Source of the DNA: Lepidurus packardi
Lineage: Eukaryota; Arthropoda; Branchiopoda; Notostraca; Triopsidae
Assembly: GCA_023053545.1 (NCBI GenBank)
Contig: JAKZAN010000001.1
Location: 702,565 to 766,564, forward strand
Direction: 5' to 3'
DNA: 64,000 bases
A model generated the notes under the pieces. It saw only the letters and a list, made by a program, of their open reading frames with translations, ran no database searches and was not told the DNA's origin. Made by a program: the position numbers and the translations under genes. Positions 34,901 through 47,025 of the stretch are shown piece by piece; positions within the stretch are counted from its first letter, which is position 1; every line of letters starts with the position of its first letter.

Positions 34901-35800
34901 GTACAGGTTCTTCACGAATAAACATCTCATGACTCGACTGACTTGGCAAAATCCCGTGTTAAACGCCACAGGCGAGGAAGCAAAGGCTTTGATAAATCCA
35001 GTCTGCGTAATACATATTATCCATATTATAAATTCAAAGTATTGGCCGACACTGTATATTGGCTAAGATAAGTAAGATTCTAGTCTGTTTTACTTTGTTT
35101 TTCTGTCGAAAAAGACGCAGGATGAAAGCTTCTTGGGATGATTCAAGGACTTTGTGGGCTTTATAGACTAAAATACCAGTCAAGTGTTCAAGAGGCATGC
35201 GATCCATCAGCATATCCACAACGAGAATTCGAGGCGAGGCAAAAATGACCCCTCCTTCCAAATATAAAATCTGCCTGCATGTAGATAATAGTTTAATATA
35301 TTATCTTAATATATAAAAATATTATAAACAATGAATTCCCTCTTGATATCTTGATATCATATGATTGATATATGATATATGATTGATTTCTTGATTTACG
35401 AATCTATATTTTTGAAAATTAATGTATTAATATATTTAATATATTATTTTAATATGGTAATATTTCTTCTTAAGGTTACGGAGCATAGAGAGCGGCGAAT
35501 TACCTGTCAGAAATGCTATACTCTGAATTAACTACTCGAGGTAAGGGTTTTAAGGCCATAGCGTCCAACTGTTGAATAAAATAATCTTCTTCTTTGTTGT
35601 TCGTGCCAATAACGAGGACCAAACTACCCGGTTCGCTGTATACTTTCAACAAATTGAGGAAAACTTGCTCCAAACCCAAACCCCTAAGAAAATACTCTTA
35701 GCTTTTATGGTTATGAAACTATTTTGGCTTACTTTGCTGTAACTAATAACCCATCTTCGTGTAAAACGTCCAGGAAAATCTGGTTTTCGAATTCGAGCAT
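31980..35800 (-). CDS. ERCC4: XPF/ERCC4 DNA repair endonuclease subunit
   Basis: Catalytic partner of ERCC1 in nucleotide excision repair and crosslink repair; cuts 5' of the lesion. Exons on the minus strand, in transcript order: 35800-35733, 35683-35504, 35274-35094, 35002-34736, 34672-34348, 34266-34112, 34051-33779, 33708-33571, 33422-33180, 33055-32882, 32825-32682, 32366-32271, 32219-31980; 2,484 nt, 827 aa (human about 916). The N-terminal inactive helicase-like region is well conserved ([49 protein letters not shown]). The nuclease domain begins [12 protein letters not shown] and keeps the active-site pattern [18 protein letters not shown] (residues ~612-629). A C-terminal helix-hairpin-helix ([13 protein letters not shown]) and a basic tail [12 protein letters not shown] follow. 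The donor of exon 10 (GTTGGT) is weak but gives the conserved FALQ-GK join. Confidence 0.96.
32411..32655. mobile_element. MITE-like element with terminal inverted repeats in XPF intron 11
   Basis: The left end CCCGTATACCTTAGCTA and the right end TAGCTAAGGTATACAGG are near-perfect inverted repeats about 220 bp apart. AACAAACATCAGCGCCA lies inside. It belongs to the dispersed family seen in the vitellogenin introns (GGCTCCCGTATACC ... GGCGCTGATGTTTGTT). No transposase frame; non-autonomous. Confidence 0.75.
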
Positions 35801-35821
35801 GTTGAGGGAAGTGAAGGTTGT

Positions 35822-36740
35822 TTACATAAGAAATATTTCGATGGTAATCTCTAGGAAGGACCACAGCGAGGTCCAGAATAGAGAACGTTCTTCTCCCTGT
35901 ATTTGTTTCCCAATTATAGCCAATTATTACAATTTTTAAATAACGAAAATGAACTACCTGACTAGAGATAGAAGGAGAAGAGCGCGACGATCCAGGCGAA
36001 GACGACGATGGAACGGACTGACTGTACTGGTTGTATTCTTGCTCGTAGTTTGGAGGTTCGTCGAAGAGTTCGATATCTGACTCGAAATCTGTGTTATACC
36101 AAGTCCACTGATCAGAGGGCAAAGCTTCGCGATAAACTACAGACAACTTGAAGGTGCTAACAGGGTATAGAGGATGTCCATACACTCCCACGCCCAACGG
36201 ACGTTTAAAGCTAGAAAATAGTTGTAATTGGAATAGGAATAGTTAATTGGAATATATGAATGCAGTTAATTGGTTATAGGAAAAGGAATAGGAATTATAA
36301 TTTTTAAATTACTCTGAAGGGACGTCGACTCGATCTAAACCGCACGAAGCGGACTGCAAACAATATTTCTCAGGCTCGAAAGTGGGCTGTACCGTGAACT
36401 GAGATACATATAAATCAGCGTCTCCCTCTCTACAAGGTAAGAGCGTTTCATTAAGTTACATTCCATGTGAATGTAAGGCTTATTTAAATGGAAATAGTTT
36501 CTTACATGGATTCCAAGACAAGGGAGATGGGGCCGTCGTAACTGACGGTGAAATACGTAAAGTTTCCGGCTCCAACACTGTTTTGGACTGATTGTAACAA
36601 TATATCAGACACGGCAGAACCTACTAGAATCTATATTTTGAAATAAAAACAATGTTGGAAGTGGGTTTTTATTGAAATTGTCTCATTTCAGATATATTTA
36701 CCGTTGTTAAAAGTAAATAGGTGATTAACTTTGAAGACAT
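35822..36740 (-). CDS. C6orf120 homologue (UPF0669), secreted
   Basis: Small secreted protein of unknown biochemical activity, conserved in animals. Exons on the minus strand, in transcript order: 36740-36702, 36618-36506, 36429-36313, 36210-35958, 35896-35822; 597 nt, 198 aa (human 191). A hydrophobic N-terminus (MSSKLITYLLLTTVLPCLIL) is followed by the family core: NSVGAGNFTYFTV, EGDADLYVSQ, YCLQSASCGLDRVDVPS, FKRPLGVGVYGHPLYP. It ends with the characteristic hydrophobic tail LFWTSLWSFLEITIEIFLM. Exon 2 uses the acceptor at 36619-36620; an earlier AG would bring in-frame stops. The stop codon lies 21 bp before the XPF start on the same strand. Confidence 0.93.
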
Positions 36741-37242
36741 CGCATTACGGATTTTCGGTACAGTTATGGTTTGATTCTAATATGGTTTGATTCTGAACTT
36801 AAACGTTAAAGAACGATGTTTTTTGTAAATAATTACATGCACGTTTTGGTTGGTGTTTGTTTATCATTTTCCTTATCGAAACGGATGACAGGCGTTCTGG
36901 ATTAGTAGCGTGGCGAAATGCGAAACGCGGAGGGTGGAAGGTCGGTGAGCGTAGTGCCAAGCGATCAAAACAATTCTATAAGCCCACAATAGTTTCCTAC
37001 AGATTTTCTTGTTTCTAATTTACTTTGTTTTGCGTTTTAGGACTACATTTTCTCATATGCCTGACAATATTAGCCCGTATTTATAGGGCAGCTAAGTCAG
37101 TGCGTCGCATATACCTGGATCCAAAATCCCCATTCGCGTGTCGCCCCGCTTCAAATCTTTCGCCGCGTTTAAATGGCGGTGCTTTGTGTGTTTGCTTGAT
37201 AACGATAAGTGTGAGTGTGTCGAACTCGGTGTTTTTTGTATC
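36741..37242. promoter_or_regulatory. Divergent promoter region, C6orf120 / SAC3D1
   Basis: About 500 bp separates two head-to-head start codons. No TATA box is visible near either start, as expected for housekeeping genes. The region probably drives both transcription units, and XPF too if it is co-transcribed with C6orf120. Confidence 0.5.
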
Positions 37243-39160
37243 ATGAACAAGGCTTCATATATTAAAGGCCAGTGTATGTTAATGTGCCCGTTGGAGGAAA
37301 TCAGAATGTAAGAACGCCTTTCTTTGATGTCAAATTGTTACATTAGTATTTACGCAACCCGAACGGTAACATTGGCGTACCGAGTTGTTAAATGTACAAA
37401 TATTGAAACTAAAACGTCTTTTTTTTATAGTCGTGAAAGTGAAGGCTTACTACACCCCTTTGAATCGGAACCGCAGCCGTCAAACAACCGTGTTCGTCCT
37501 ATTAGCCAGTCGAACGCATTAAAATCCAGGTTTTTCAAGGCAAAAGCCCTTCCAGATAAAACGGTCAAAATATATTCGCGATCAGCTGCTGGGCAAGCTC
37601 AAGCTAAGGCTGAGTTAATCAGACCCTTGCCTGTGCTCCAGACCACAATCAAATATCTACTCACAGAGTAAGTAATTATCTGGCTTAATATCAAAGCTAC
37701 CTCCACATTCTAACCTCGCTCTCTCGAAACGATTTAGAATTGTTTCTAAACCCAACGCGCCTTTCTTGCAAATATACGACTTTGTCTTCGACCGGTTACG
37801 AGCCGTACGCCAAGACGGCGTCATCCAGAACCTAAAGAGTTCTGATTGGATTACTATATTGGAACCAGCCGTCAAATTTTATCTGTTTTCGCAGTACAAG
37901 TAATATGAAAAACATAGCCTTGGTCTAAACCAAACTTAGTTTCTCTTTTTCGCAGACTTTGCAGAGAATCCGAGAAGGTTTTCAGCTCCCATATCAACCA
38001 AACGCACTTGACGGAGTGTCTGAGCACACTTTTAGCCAGTTATCAAGACTGCGAAGATCAAAAAGCATTACAAAACCGGTACCAGTTTGAAGCCTTGTAT
38101 CTCCTGATTAAACTTGGGTCTTTTGACGCACAGCAGCACGCCTTACAGTTGCCTTTACTTGTCAGGTACACCTCAAACGACTTTATTTCCTATTTTTAAT
38201 AAGAATTTCCAGAACAATCTTAAGAATTTAAGGAAATTTTAAGCGGAATTTTCAGGCAGCTTTTTAGGAGAATTTTCAGGAAAGCTAAGCAGATTAAGAA
38301 AATAATTAAGGAATTTTAAGAAAATTTAGGCTGAATTTTTAGGAAATTTTAAGAAGATTAAGAAATTTTTAAAAAAATAATTAAGGAATTTTAAGAAGAA
38401 TTTAAAGAAAATTTAAGCTGAATTTTCAAGCCACTTTCTAGGAGAATTTTCAGGAAATTTAAGAAGATTAAGAAATTTTTAAAAATTATTAAGAAATTTT
38501 TAAAAAATTAAGAAATTTTTAAAAAATTAAGAAATTTTTAAAAAATTAAGAAATTTCAAAAAAATAATTAAGGAATTTTCAGGAGAATCTTTCGAAATTT
38601 AAGGAAAATTACTGGATAAGTATAATTATTTTTTATTATTTTTTACAGGCAAAATCCGCTAGTGAGGCTTGCCTTGAAGATTTCTCTGGCACATACCTTG
38701 GGAAATTTTATAAAAGTCTTTAAACTGAGCCACAAGCTCCCTCTTTTACACCAATTAGCGTTACATCTCCATCACCCTGCCTTGCAAAGGTAAACCTTTG
38801 CTCAGTTTAACCGAAAAATGCATTACATCCGTTGTCTTTCACCACAGACGAGGCTTAGAAGTGTACGAACGAGCGTTTCGTAGCAAAACCGGCCAATATC
38901 CTTTGGTTCAACTCCAGTCCTTGCTCAATTATCCCGATGTGCCAGCTCTAATCGCAGATTGCCAACAATACGGTTTGGCAGTGGATACGACTTCCCAGTT
39001 GTTACTCTTCCACTCGCGTTTTAATCCTGAGGCAGGCGTGGTAAAACTTCTCATCTTCTCATATGAACTTTTCTCACTAAATTTGAAACGTTTTAGGCCC
39101 CTTATCGACATTCTTTGGACCAGTTATTGTCTTCCAACCCCTTCCCTAATTGGCTTTACC

Positions 39161-39168
<8 letters not shown>
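37243..39168 (+). CDS. SAC3D1: SAC3 domain-containing protein 1-like (SAC3/GANP family)
   Basis: Member of the SAC3/GANP family; in other animals SAC3D1 is linked to centrosome duplication and spindle function, and relatives act in mRNA export. Exons: 37243-37307, 37431-37667, 37738-37899, 37956-38165, 38649-38789, 38848-39040, 39097-39168; 1,080 nt, 359 aa. The N-terminal signature GQCMLMCPLEEIRIRE spans the first junction and matches the family pattern of a Cys-Pro-x-x-E motif followed by R-x-R-E, then LHPFE. The helical core contains APFLQIYDFVFDRLRAVRQD and HLTECLSTLLASYQDC. The last 8 nt of its frame overlap the start of ADAT2: the stop TGA (39166-39168) lies inside ATGACTGA. Confidence 0.92.
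38200..38600. repeat. AT-rich simple repeat in SAC3D1 intron 4
   Basis: Many variants of AAGAAATTTTTAAAAAATTA and GGAATTTTCAGGAGAAT fill the 483-bp intron 38166-38648. No coding potential. Confidence 0.85.
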
Positions 39169-39804
<636 letters not shown>

Positions 39805-39832
39805 CTAGGATTATTGTGTATTTTTAAATGAA

Positions 39833-42042
39833 CTAACACTTCACAAAGTCAGTGGGGTTCGGCACAGAAGAGGCGGGGAAAACACCCTTTTCAGTCACAA
39901 TGCCTCCAGTAATAAGTTCGGCAGGCGTGACGTCAAAGCCTGGGTTCCAGCAGTTGATCCCAGGGGCTGCGAGGGCGTGGCCTTTGATATGCGTCATTTC
40001 AGCTTGGGGTCGGAGCTCGATAGGGATGTCCTTGCCGCTTTGTAAGCCAAAATCGATGGAGGAAAAGGGCGCGGCCACGTAGAATAGCACGTTGTGGTAT
40101 TTGGCCAAAACCGCCAGCTAAGGTTTATACTTTAGTAAGCGTTTAGAATGGTAAATTCGAACAGGCAAACCTGATATGTGCCGATCTTGTTAGCCGTATC
40201 GCCATTAGCGGCGACGCGATCTGCGCCAACTATGACAGCATGGACGCCGTGTTCGCGCATGGCAGCCGCAGCCATACTGTCGCAGATGAGCGTCGCCGGC
40301 ATTTTTTCGTGAACCAATTCGTAGGCGGTTAAACGTGCGCCTTGGTTGTACGGCCTCGTTTCCGTACAATAAACGTGACCTAATGAGTATTTTTTTAAAT
40401 AACTTTTTTATTCTTATTTTTTCAAGTAAATTAGATTTGGATTGGTTTATTTACCGAGTTTGTTTCGAGAGTGTAAGCTTCGAATTATGCCTAAGGCGGT
40501 ACCGTAACCAGCAGTTGCGAGACTGCCGGTATTGCAGTGTGTTAGGATGACTGGGGGCGTGTCTGGAGGGAGGAGTGACAGAAGATGCTCCGCCCCGTAT
40601 TCTCCGATGGCTTTGTTGTCGGCTACGTCTTTCTGAAGCAGTTCTTCTGCCGTAGTTATCAGCCTAATGTAAATTTTTCATATTTTTTATTGTTTTCATA
40701 TTATTTTTTCATATTATTTCTATTTCTTTCATATTATTTTATAATAAAAAAAACAGCAACAAAGCTCAGGACTCGGTATCGATCAACAAGTATATCATAT
40801 CGGACGATCGTCCAAAGCGATAGATACGATTGATACAAGCGATACGATACCATACAAGCGATACGATTGATACAAGCGATACGATACCACACAAGCGATA
40901 CGATACCATACAAGCAATACGATACGATAGAAGCGATACATACATACGGTAGAATTGTTATTATTGGATATAAATGTAATTCATCAAACGGTCTTACGCC
41001 TTATTGCAATTCTTGTGACTTACGCCGTATTAAACAGTCCTTTTGGTTTAAGAAGACACGAGATTTACTCAATCTTTTTCTCAGACCAAACAAGAATCCA
41101 ATACATTACGGGTATTATAGTTACCTCTGTTTCATAGTGAGAATGTCAATAGCTTCATCGGAAACTAACTGTTGGGCCACCAATCGTAGCTTTTGCGCTT
41201 CTTGTTGCATGTTAACTGCCGTAGGCCGCGCTGATACGAGTTTGTCCAAACGCTGGCTTACGTAATCGAGTAGCTCTTGCTTGATGGAGTGGGCGTGGCT
41301 AGGTAGATAATGTAATTCTACGGCCATACTTAAGCAACCTACTATCGCTATAGCGGGAGCTCCTCGCACCTAAGATTGCAAAAGAAAATAACCTTTAGTT
41401 CTCCATTTAGGAAAAATTGAACCAGAACGACAATATAAATTAAGAAACTATCTAGTAGACTACGTTCAAGATACTAAACTAATAGAAGTGATGTAATTTG
41501 TTTTTTCTCTACCAATAATAGGATTCATAGAAAGTTTCTTTCAGAATAATAATAACCTTTTTCAAACAAAAAAAAATCAGAAATAATAAATGGTCAGAAA
41601 TAGTCAATAATGTTAGATGGCACAGTTTTGACTAAAAACAGAACAGCAACCTTTAGTTCTCCATAATCGCAAACTAATAATATACACTTTCTGTCGCTTA
41701 ATATGATATTATCCACATCAATCAAATAACTTCAGAAAAATATTACTTAAAGAAATTTTGCGTTTTTTCTTAATAAGATAACTTTCTTAATAAGACAACT
41801 TTAACTTCATAAGATAACTTTAACTTTATTCTTAATAAGGTAACTTTATTTTCTAGAAAAATAAAACAGTTTAACTCGTTTAAGATAAAATCAATGGTTT
41901 CTCCTACTTGCATGCTACGGATCACGTCATAACCGACATCCACAGAGTCTACACGCACATATGTGCTCATGTGAGGGAGTAACAATTGATCTAAAACTTC
42001 CAAACTCCCGTTAGTGTACCGAATTGCCTCCAATGTAGACAT
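39833..42042 (-). CDS. MRI1: Methylthioribose-1-phosphate isomerase
   Basis: Methionine salvage enzyme that isomerises 5-methylthioribose-1-phosphate to methylthioribulose-1-phosphate in the cytosol; eIF2B-alpha-like fold. Exons on the minus strand, in transcript order: 42042-41908, 41369-41125, 40663-40455, 40379-40171, 40117-39833; 1,083 nt, 360 aa (human 369). Family marks are [35 protein letters not shown], the catalytic-Cys loop [32 protein letters not shown] and the catalytic-Asp loop VVGADRV-type ([19 protein letters not shown]). [19 protein letters not shown] and [10 protein letters not shown] are near the end. All key residues are intact. The stop lies 28 bp from the ADAT2 stop on the opposite strand, so the 3' UTRs must overlap or be extremely short. 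Confidence 0.96.
40800..40945. repeat. GATAC-type minisatellite in MRI1 intron 2
   Basis: Tandem variants of GATACAAGCGATACGATAC with CATAC/ACAC changes, about 145 bp. Confidence 0.85.
41570..41645 (-). repeat. Inverted copy of the vitellogenin intron repeat in MRI1 intron 1
   Basis: AAATGGTCAGAAATAGTCAA, ATGTTAGATGGCACAGTTTT and GACTAAAAACA are the reverse complement of the block in vitellogenin introns 8, 14 and 23. The family is therefore dispersed, not only locally duplicated. Confidence 0.75.
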
Positions 42043-42880
42043 TTTTGCTTATTTTTCGACACTCAAAATCACTGCTGAAAGAAAGAGCACGCTGTTTATA
42101 TTTTGACGTTTGTTCTATTTACATTTGAGCTTCCAGCTCCCAACACTAGGTTAACTATGAATCTATGGCTAGTATCCATAGATGGCAGCATTGGTAAGAC
42201 CGGTATCGCCAACGCCTTGCTCATGGTGGGAAATATAAAAATGAGGTTCAAATGCAGCAATATGGACATATCAATTCCCTATCATATCTGAGCCGAACAA
42301 GCGGGAATTAATTGTTTCCCGTACTATTAGTATTCATACGTAAACTGTTTAATCGATATGCCTGAAAAGCGATACCGATCTGTCTTAAGGGCCAATCAGC
42401 AACTGGTTCCATTTGCCTCCTCCTTTTCCATATAATTTATAATTATATTATTATAATTACTCGCTATAAACTTGCCTGACGAGACGAAAACTAAAAGTCG
42501 ACTTTCAAAGTTTAAGTCGACTAGCTAAAAAACGCTTATAAGCTCGAAGTCTACCTATCTTGAACGCTTATAAGCGCAAAGGTTCGAGTAGACTTTGTAG
42601 TCGGCTTAGGCTTTTGTCAACAAGAACGCGGCTCATGTCCGTTAGGCCTGCCTGTGTGATAGCAAAACTCATACCGATTTTCACTGGCTACTCTGGAGTA
42701 CTCTTTTTTACTCCGAGTAGCGGCGACGTCTTTCACTGAGCCAGCCAGAGGGGGAGTTACTCTTGTTGACGCCCTTCACTGGAAATCTCATTCCGTTTCG
42801 AGTCAAAAAGAGTACCCTCGGCTACCCCGTCTTTGAAGTCGGAGTAGGATATCCAGAGTGCGTTCGTTTGCGCGGGAAAC
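42043..42880. other. Intergenic region with inverted copy of a repeat from the window end
   Basis: No gene is seen. The stretch 42403-42530 (CAGCAACTGGTTCCATTTGC ... GACGAGACGAAAACTAAAAG) is close to the reverse complement of 63655-63785. Around 42480-42610 there are repeated AGTCGAC and GCTTATAAGC palindromic words. Confidence 0.6.
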
Positions 42881-43222
42881 ATGGATCCAAATAGAGAGAA
42901 ATTGTTGCTTGCTTTGCTTGAAGAAACGTCTTCAAGTTCCAGTAGTGATAGTGACGAAGAAAATTAGGGAAGAATGATGTGTATGCTTTTAGCAGAAAGA
43001 TCCGAAGAGTCAAAACCCAGAATTCCAGATTGTATATCGAATGTGCACAAGTACTCAGATTGGGAAGTATGTAGCATATCTGTTCCACACAGAGGCACAG
43101 TTTAATAATAATTTTGTTAACAGTTTAAACGAAACTTTAGGATTACTCGGCAAGTTTCAGAGCTACTAATTGACATGTTTACAAACTCCCAGCACTTCCC
43201 AATTAAGGGAAGTCAGTTTTAA
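42881..43222 (+). pseudogene. HARBI1-like (PIF/Harbinger) transposase N-terminal relic
   Basis: From ATG 42881 the frame reads MDPNREKLLLALLEETS, then a Ser/Asp/Glu-rich stretch. It crosses one in-frame TAG (42965-42967) and continues to NVHKYSDWE (ends 43066). A 57-bp intron-like gap (GTATGT ... AACAG) leads to FKRNFRITRQVSELLIDMF in the same frame, ending in a stop at 43222. The order acidic/Ser leader, YSDxEF, FRxxR, hydrophobic helix is typical of HARBI1-like nucleases. The DDE catalytic part is missing. The piece is a broken element or a decayed domesticated copy. Confidence 0.6.
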
Positions 43223-44088
43223 GATTTAGACTTTGACTCGTGTGTCTGAGTTCCGACTAACTCGTTCCCCCCCTTCTATGTTTGTTTTGCAGTCGTCATG
43301 TAGACCGCGGAAAGAGGATGGAAGGAGGAAAGAACAATTGTATGGGTTGTGGAACTCGTCCAATGTATCGAAGCGAAAAGGAAGAGTGAGTAAGTCGACT
43401 TGGTCAACGTCGCAATCGTCTGGAACTTGAGCCCTTTCTTTCAGACCTTTTCTTTTGTGAGTGTTTTTCTCATAATACTTTTGACAGAATACTGATGCTT
43501 GTCTCTTTTATTCTAGAATTCTCATCGAAAACGAAGTGAAAGGCTTTCAACTGGATTCACTGGGTTACTATACCCAACATTAGCTTCATGGGAAGCCTTT
43601 ATGACGCTAAACTCCGCCCACTTTCGAAGAAGCCGAAGATACTTGTGAGCCGCAGTTACCAGATTCGTCTTTGGTGTTCATTACGCCAGGTACATTCTTT
43701 GATTTGAATGAACTCGATCTTTTGTATTAATATCTGCCTTGTCATTGTCTAATAGGCTTGAGACAGAGCTCCGTTTGGCTACTATTCCGTATTGGGGAAA
43801 TACCGCGAGCCCGTTCAGTCTTCATGGTCGTCTGGGGTTTGGTGGGCGTGGTTGTGGGGCCAGTGGAGGACCAGCAGACAAGGGACGGTATTGCGTGTGT
43901 GGTGTTGAAGTGGGTTGGAGTAAGTTTGAATTCTTTTTTTAAAAGTGTATACTAATGTTGTTGCTTTTATTCACGTAGGCTATCTATGGGATCTCCTGCG
44001 TTATTAGTTAACAACATCTCCATGACATTGTGCCTTTGTATTGTATTGTGTTGTGCTTTGTATTGTATTGTATTGTGCCTCTGTACCC

Positions 44089-44212
44089 GATCAGAGACCC
44101 GATCAGAGACCCGATCAGAGACAGGATCAGAGACAGGATCAGAGACCCGATTAGAGACAGGATCAGGGACCCGATTAGAGACAGGATCAGAGACCTGATC
44201 AGAGATCTCGAT
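44089..44212 (+). repeat. 12-bp minisatellite (GATCAGAGACCC)
   Basis: About ten tandem copies of GATCAGAGACCC/GATCAGAGACAG. They give spurious RDPI- or SETR-type peptides in every frame. Confidence 0.93.
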
Positions 44213-44463
44213 CAAAGTGTACGTCTGTTAACCCGATAGACTTACTTTAATAGACTTACATTTGCTAGCCTGAAAGAAACAATGAGTAGTAAAAACTTAT
44301 AAATGTACATTTCAAAGAGTTACTACCATCACTCCGAAGCGCCCTATGAACTTGAACCTGAAATCGGATTCGTTAGATGTTGACCTCTTGGCACAGGATT
44401 ACTTCCGCCTCCCCTTCATTTCGCCACCGAAAACTAGAAGAAAAGAGAAAAATATCAGTACGC

Positions 44464-44607
44464 ATGGAATCAATTCATTAACAAAATGTTTAAAACTTAC
44501 AAATAAGTGTGAACAAACATATCCGCAGAGGAAGGATACACTTATTATACACTTATTATTTACACTTATTTGTAAGTCTTAAACGTTTTGTTAATTAATT
44601 GATTTCA
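44464..44607. repeat. Long hairpin / small MITE with ~45-bp inverted arms
   Basis: The left arm (from AATCAATTCATTAACAAAAT to AACTTACAAATAAGTGT) is matched by the inverted right arm (ACACTTATTTGTAAGTCTTA to TTAATTAATTGATTTC) with few mismatches. The loop is about 45 bp and contains two ACACTTATTAT words. Confidence 0.8.
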
Positions 44608-45399
44608 TTCGTTTGTTCAATTACCAGTATTTTAATTGTTTTTTTCTACAATGTTTTTTCTTTATTACCTTGGCAAAAATTACTGTTATTTTCTGTTTTG
44701 AAAAATGGGGGGGTGCGTATTGTTAAAATGCAAAATACGAGAACACGGAATAAAAAAAGTACCCAATCACGTTGCCCGTTGCTAGTGTTTCCTCTGGCGG
44801 CAGGATACAGCGGTCTGTTGGCGTTGCCGCCACTTTGCGTAGACGACGGAATTAAACAAAGCCAGCCACTTTGTGAACAGACGCCAAGCCTACTACACGT
44901 CAGGTAATTTGCTCCCGTTTTATTCAAATTTATCTACTCCCATCCGACTTTTATCAAACTGAAAGCAATCAAAACTTAACTATTATGCAAGTAACTTGCA
45001 TATTAAGACATTTTATTCATTACAAGATATCAATATTGATAATTTTAGGGTAACTGTCAGTAGGTTTCGAACATTTCCAAGTCTATTCGCTCTCATTGGC
45101 TACATATTGTCATTAGTTCGATTAAGAATCAGTGTGAAGTTCTCTTAATATAAGAATTAGTCTGAAGAACAAAGATTTTTTCTTCTATTTTTCACAAAAA
45201 CTTAATTCCTCAAGCCCCATGCCTACCAACAAAGATACACTCCCGGAGGATAATCTTGTTTTTGAACTAAAACATTTAATCGGTGTAAACAAATTTACCA
45301 ACTTTTCGGCTAAAAAACTTAATATCAGATATTCCCAGCATTGCCGCCATAGCCGGTCCCCAACAAAGCAAATCGAACGAATTTCTTAGCTTTCCCGCC

Positions 45400-45520
45400 T
45401 TTGTCCCGTGCCGCTCAACGCGAGCGCTTCCCCAGGCACCGCTGGTCCGCCATCTTGGATTTTTCAAGTCGGGTGGGATGGCGCGTTCTTTTCCGTGACT
45501 CAAATTCAACTTGTCAACGC
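45400..45520. promoter_or_regulatory. GC-rich patch with YY1/Pho-like site
   Basis: An isolated GC- and CpG-rich stretch in AT-rich surroundings contains CCGCCATCTTGGAT near 45448, which fits the YY1/Pho consensus. It lies just upstream of the first near-identical module copy and could be its promoter. This is inference; no TATA box or initiator stands out. Confidence 0.35.
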
Positions 45521-45828
45521 TTAATACCCTATTAAGTTGTGTTTAAACATGAACGGTATAACTAAGACTTGTCCATTTTATATTTATTAGGCGATGACAA
45601 ATTTCACAAACAGTTATAAGTGATATAACGTGTTAAGTGTGTGGTGGTCCTTTCCCTCCTCCCGTCCGCTCAGCCAACTTTATCCCTTTGCCTTGTACCA
45701 TCCTTTCGGAGAAGATCGAAAAGCCCCGCAACTTTGTATCTGCTAAGCTGTGGCTGCGTGAAAACTGCTGTTATTTACCTTCTGTGGGAGCCGCCAGGAG
45801 AACCAGAAGGAAAGGTATGCCAGGAGTT

Positions 45829-47025
45829 AAAATGTTGTGGCCGGTTAGGTCTTTTGCTGCAGCATTTTTGACTTCCTGGGGGGCAGAAAAGTTTTCGTTG
45901 TGGCGATTAGTAGGTCTTCAATGGCTAAAACATCGGAAACTTTTCTGGGGTCATGGGGTCAAACGGGTGGTGGAAGCCTCGACTGAAGAACGCGAAGACG
46001 CCGCCAGGCAGGGGATACAAGTTTCGCCTGTGGGCATTTCTGGCTGAGTAAGTTATTTTTGAGTAAATTTAAATATGGGTAACATTTTAGTAACTAAACT
46101 TCCATTTCTTCTGTAGGCTTTTACTCTGTTTGGGTCCCTTAGTGCTCCGTCTGCGATTCTGCCGTGTTTTCAACGATTGTTGCTGTTTTTGGGTTGATCT
46201 AGGTGTTCGCTCCGTCGACGTAAGAACCTTTTTTCTTTTTCCAAACTAGCTTTCTAGTTTCTGTTCCTAGTCAAAGAGTGCACTTGAAGTCAAGGTTTAC
46301 TTTTTGCTTTGGACATGTTGGTAATATGGTTAGGGAAGATAGACCCATTTTGAAGAGTTACACTAGCTACATTTCATCACACAGCTGCAGTTTCATTTTT
46401 TCTTTTTGTTTTCTTCTAGGAACTCAGGAGACTGGGGAAACAGGGGGGAAGGGGAGGAACAACACTCCCAAGGTTTTGGGTCGTACGATATCCCTAAGCC
46501 AAAGGGGAACTGAATTTGCACGTGGCTGACTTTTGGACAACTCTCCTGTCTTTCCCACCCCTGCAATATTTGGATGCGGCGAAAAAGGACCCATTCGAGG
46601 CTTTTCAGAAAGGGAAGTATTTTTCGTAGATTACTCACTTTTACCGTGTTTTCCTCTGCGTTTGTTTGTATGGGTCAGTTTTTGTCCATTTCTTTCATTT
46701 CTTGAGTTTGTGCGGAGGGAGCTTCGCTTGTGCTAGCAAAAGCGAAGCTTTTGGGTTTGGAAGAATGAAACAGTTCTGGCCAGGGGTGTTTTATTTCGGC
46801 CAAACCTGCCGCATTTGGTCATTTTTGAGAGGATTTCGTTTTTCTGTTATGGTAGTTTCTTGTAAATTTGCGAGAAAGCACACGGAAGGGAACCGAGTTG
46901 TCTAATTACAATCCTATTAATATTTTTATTATTTGTTAGTTTTTCGCTTCCAGTCCGAAGGTGGACCTGTTACGCAACGTGCCTTAAGTGTGTGGTGTGG
47001 TCCTTTCCCTCTTCCCGTTCCGCTC
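45829..47025 (+). repeat. 1.2-kb segmental duplication, copy 1
   Basis: This block is repeated at 50595-51791 at a constant offset of 4,766 bp with no indels in the parts compared and only scattered substitutions. It spans a type A and a type B module and the downstream stretch with GAAACAGTTCTGGCCAGGGG. High identity implies a recent copy event. Confidence 0.92.

Noticed and set aside
37025..37246. 73-codon frame upstream of SAC3D1
   Set aside because: Not joined in frame to any exon and without similarity; SAC3D1 starts at 37243 with its conserved motif immediately after.
45637..46047. 136-codon frame in the module array as a protein gene
   Set aside because: Frames are not conserved between module copies (stops and shifts at 46985-47405 and 48120-48200) and no family is recognised.
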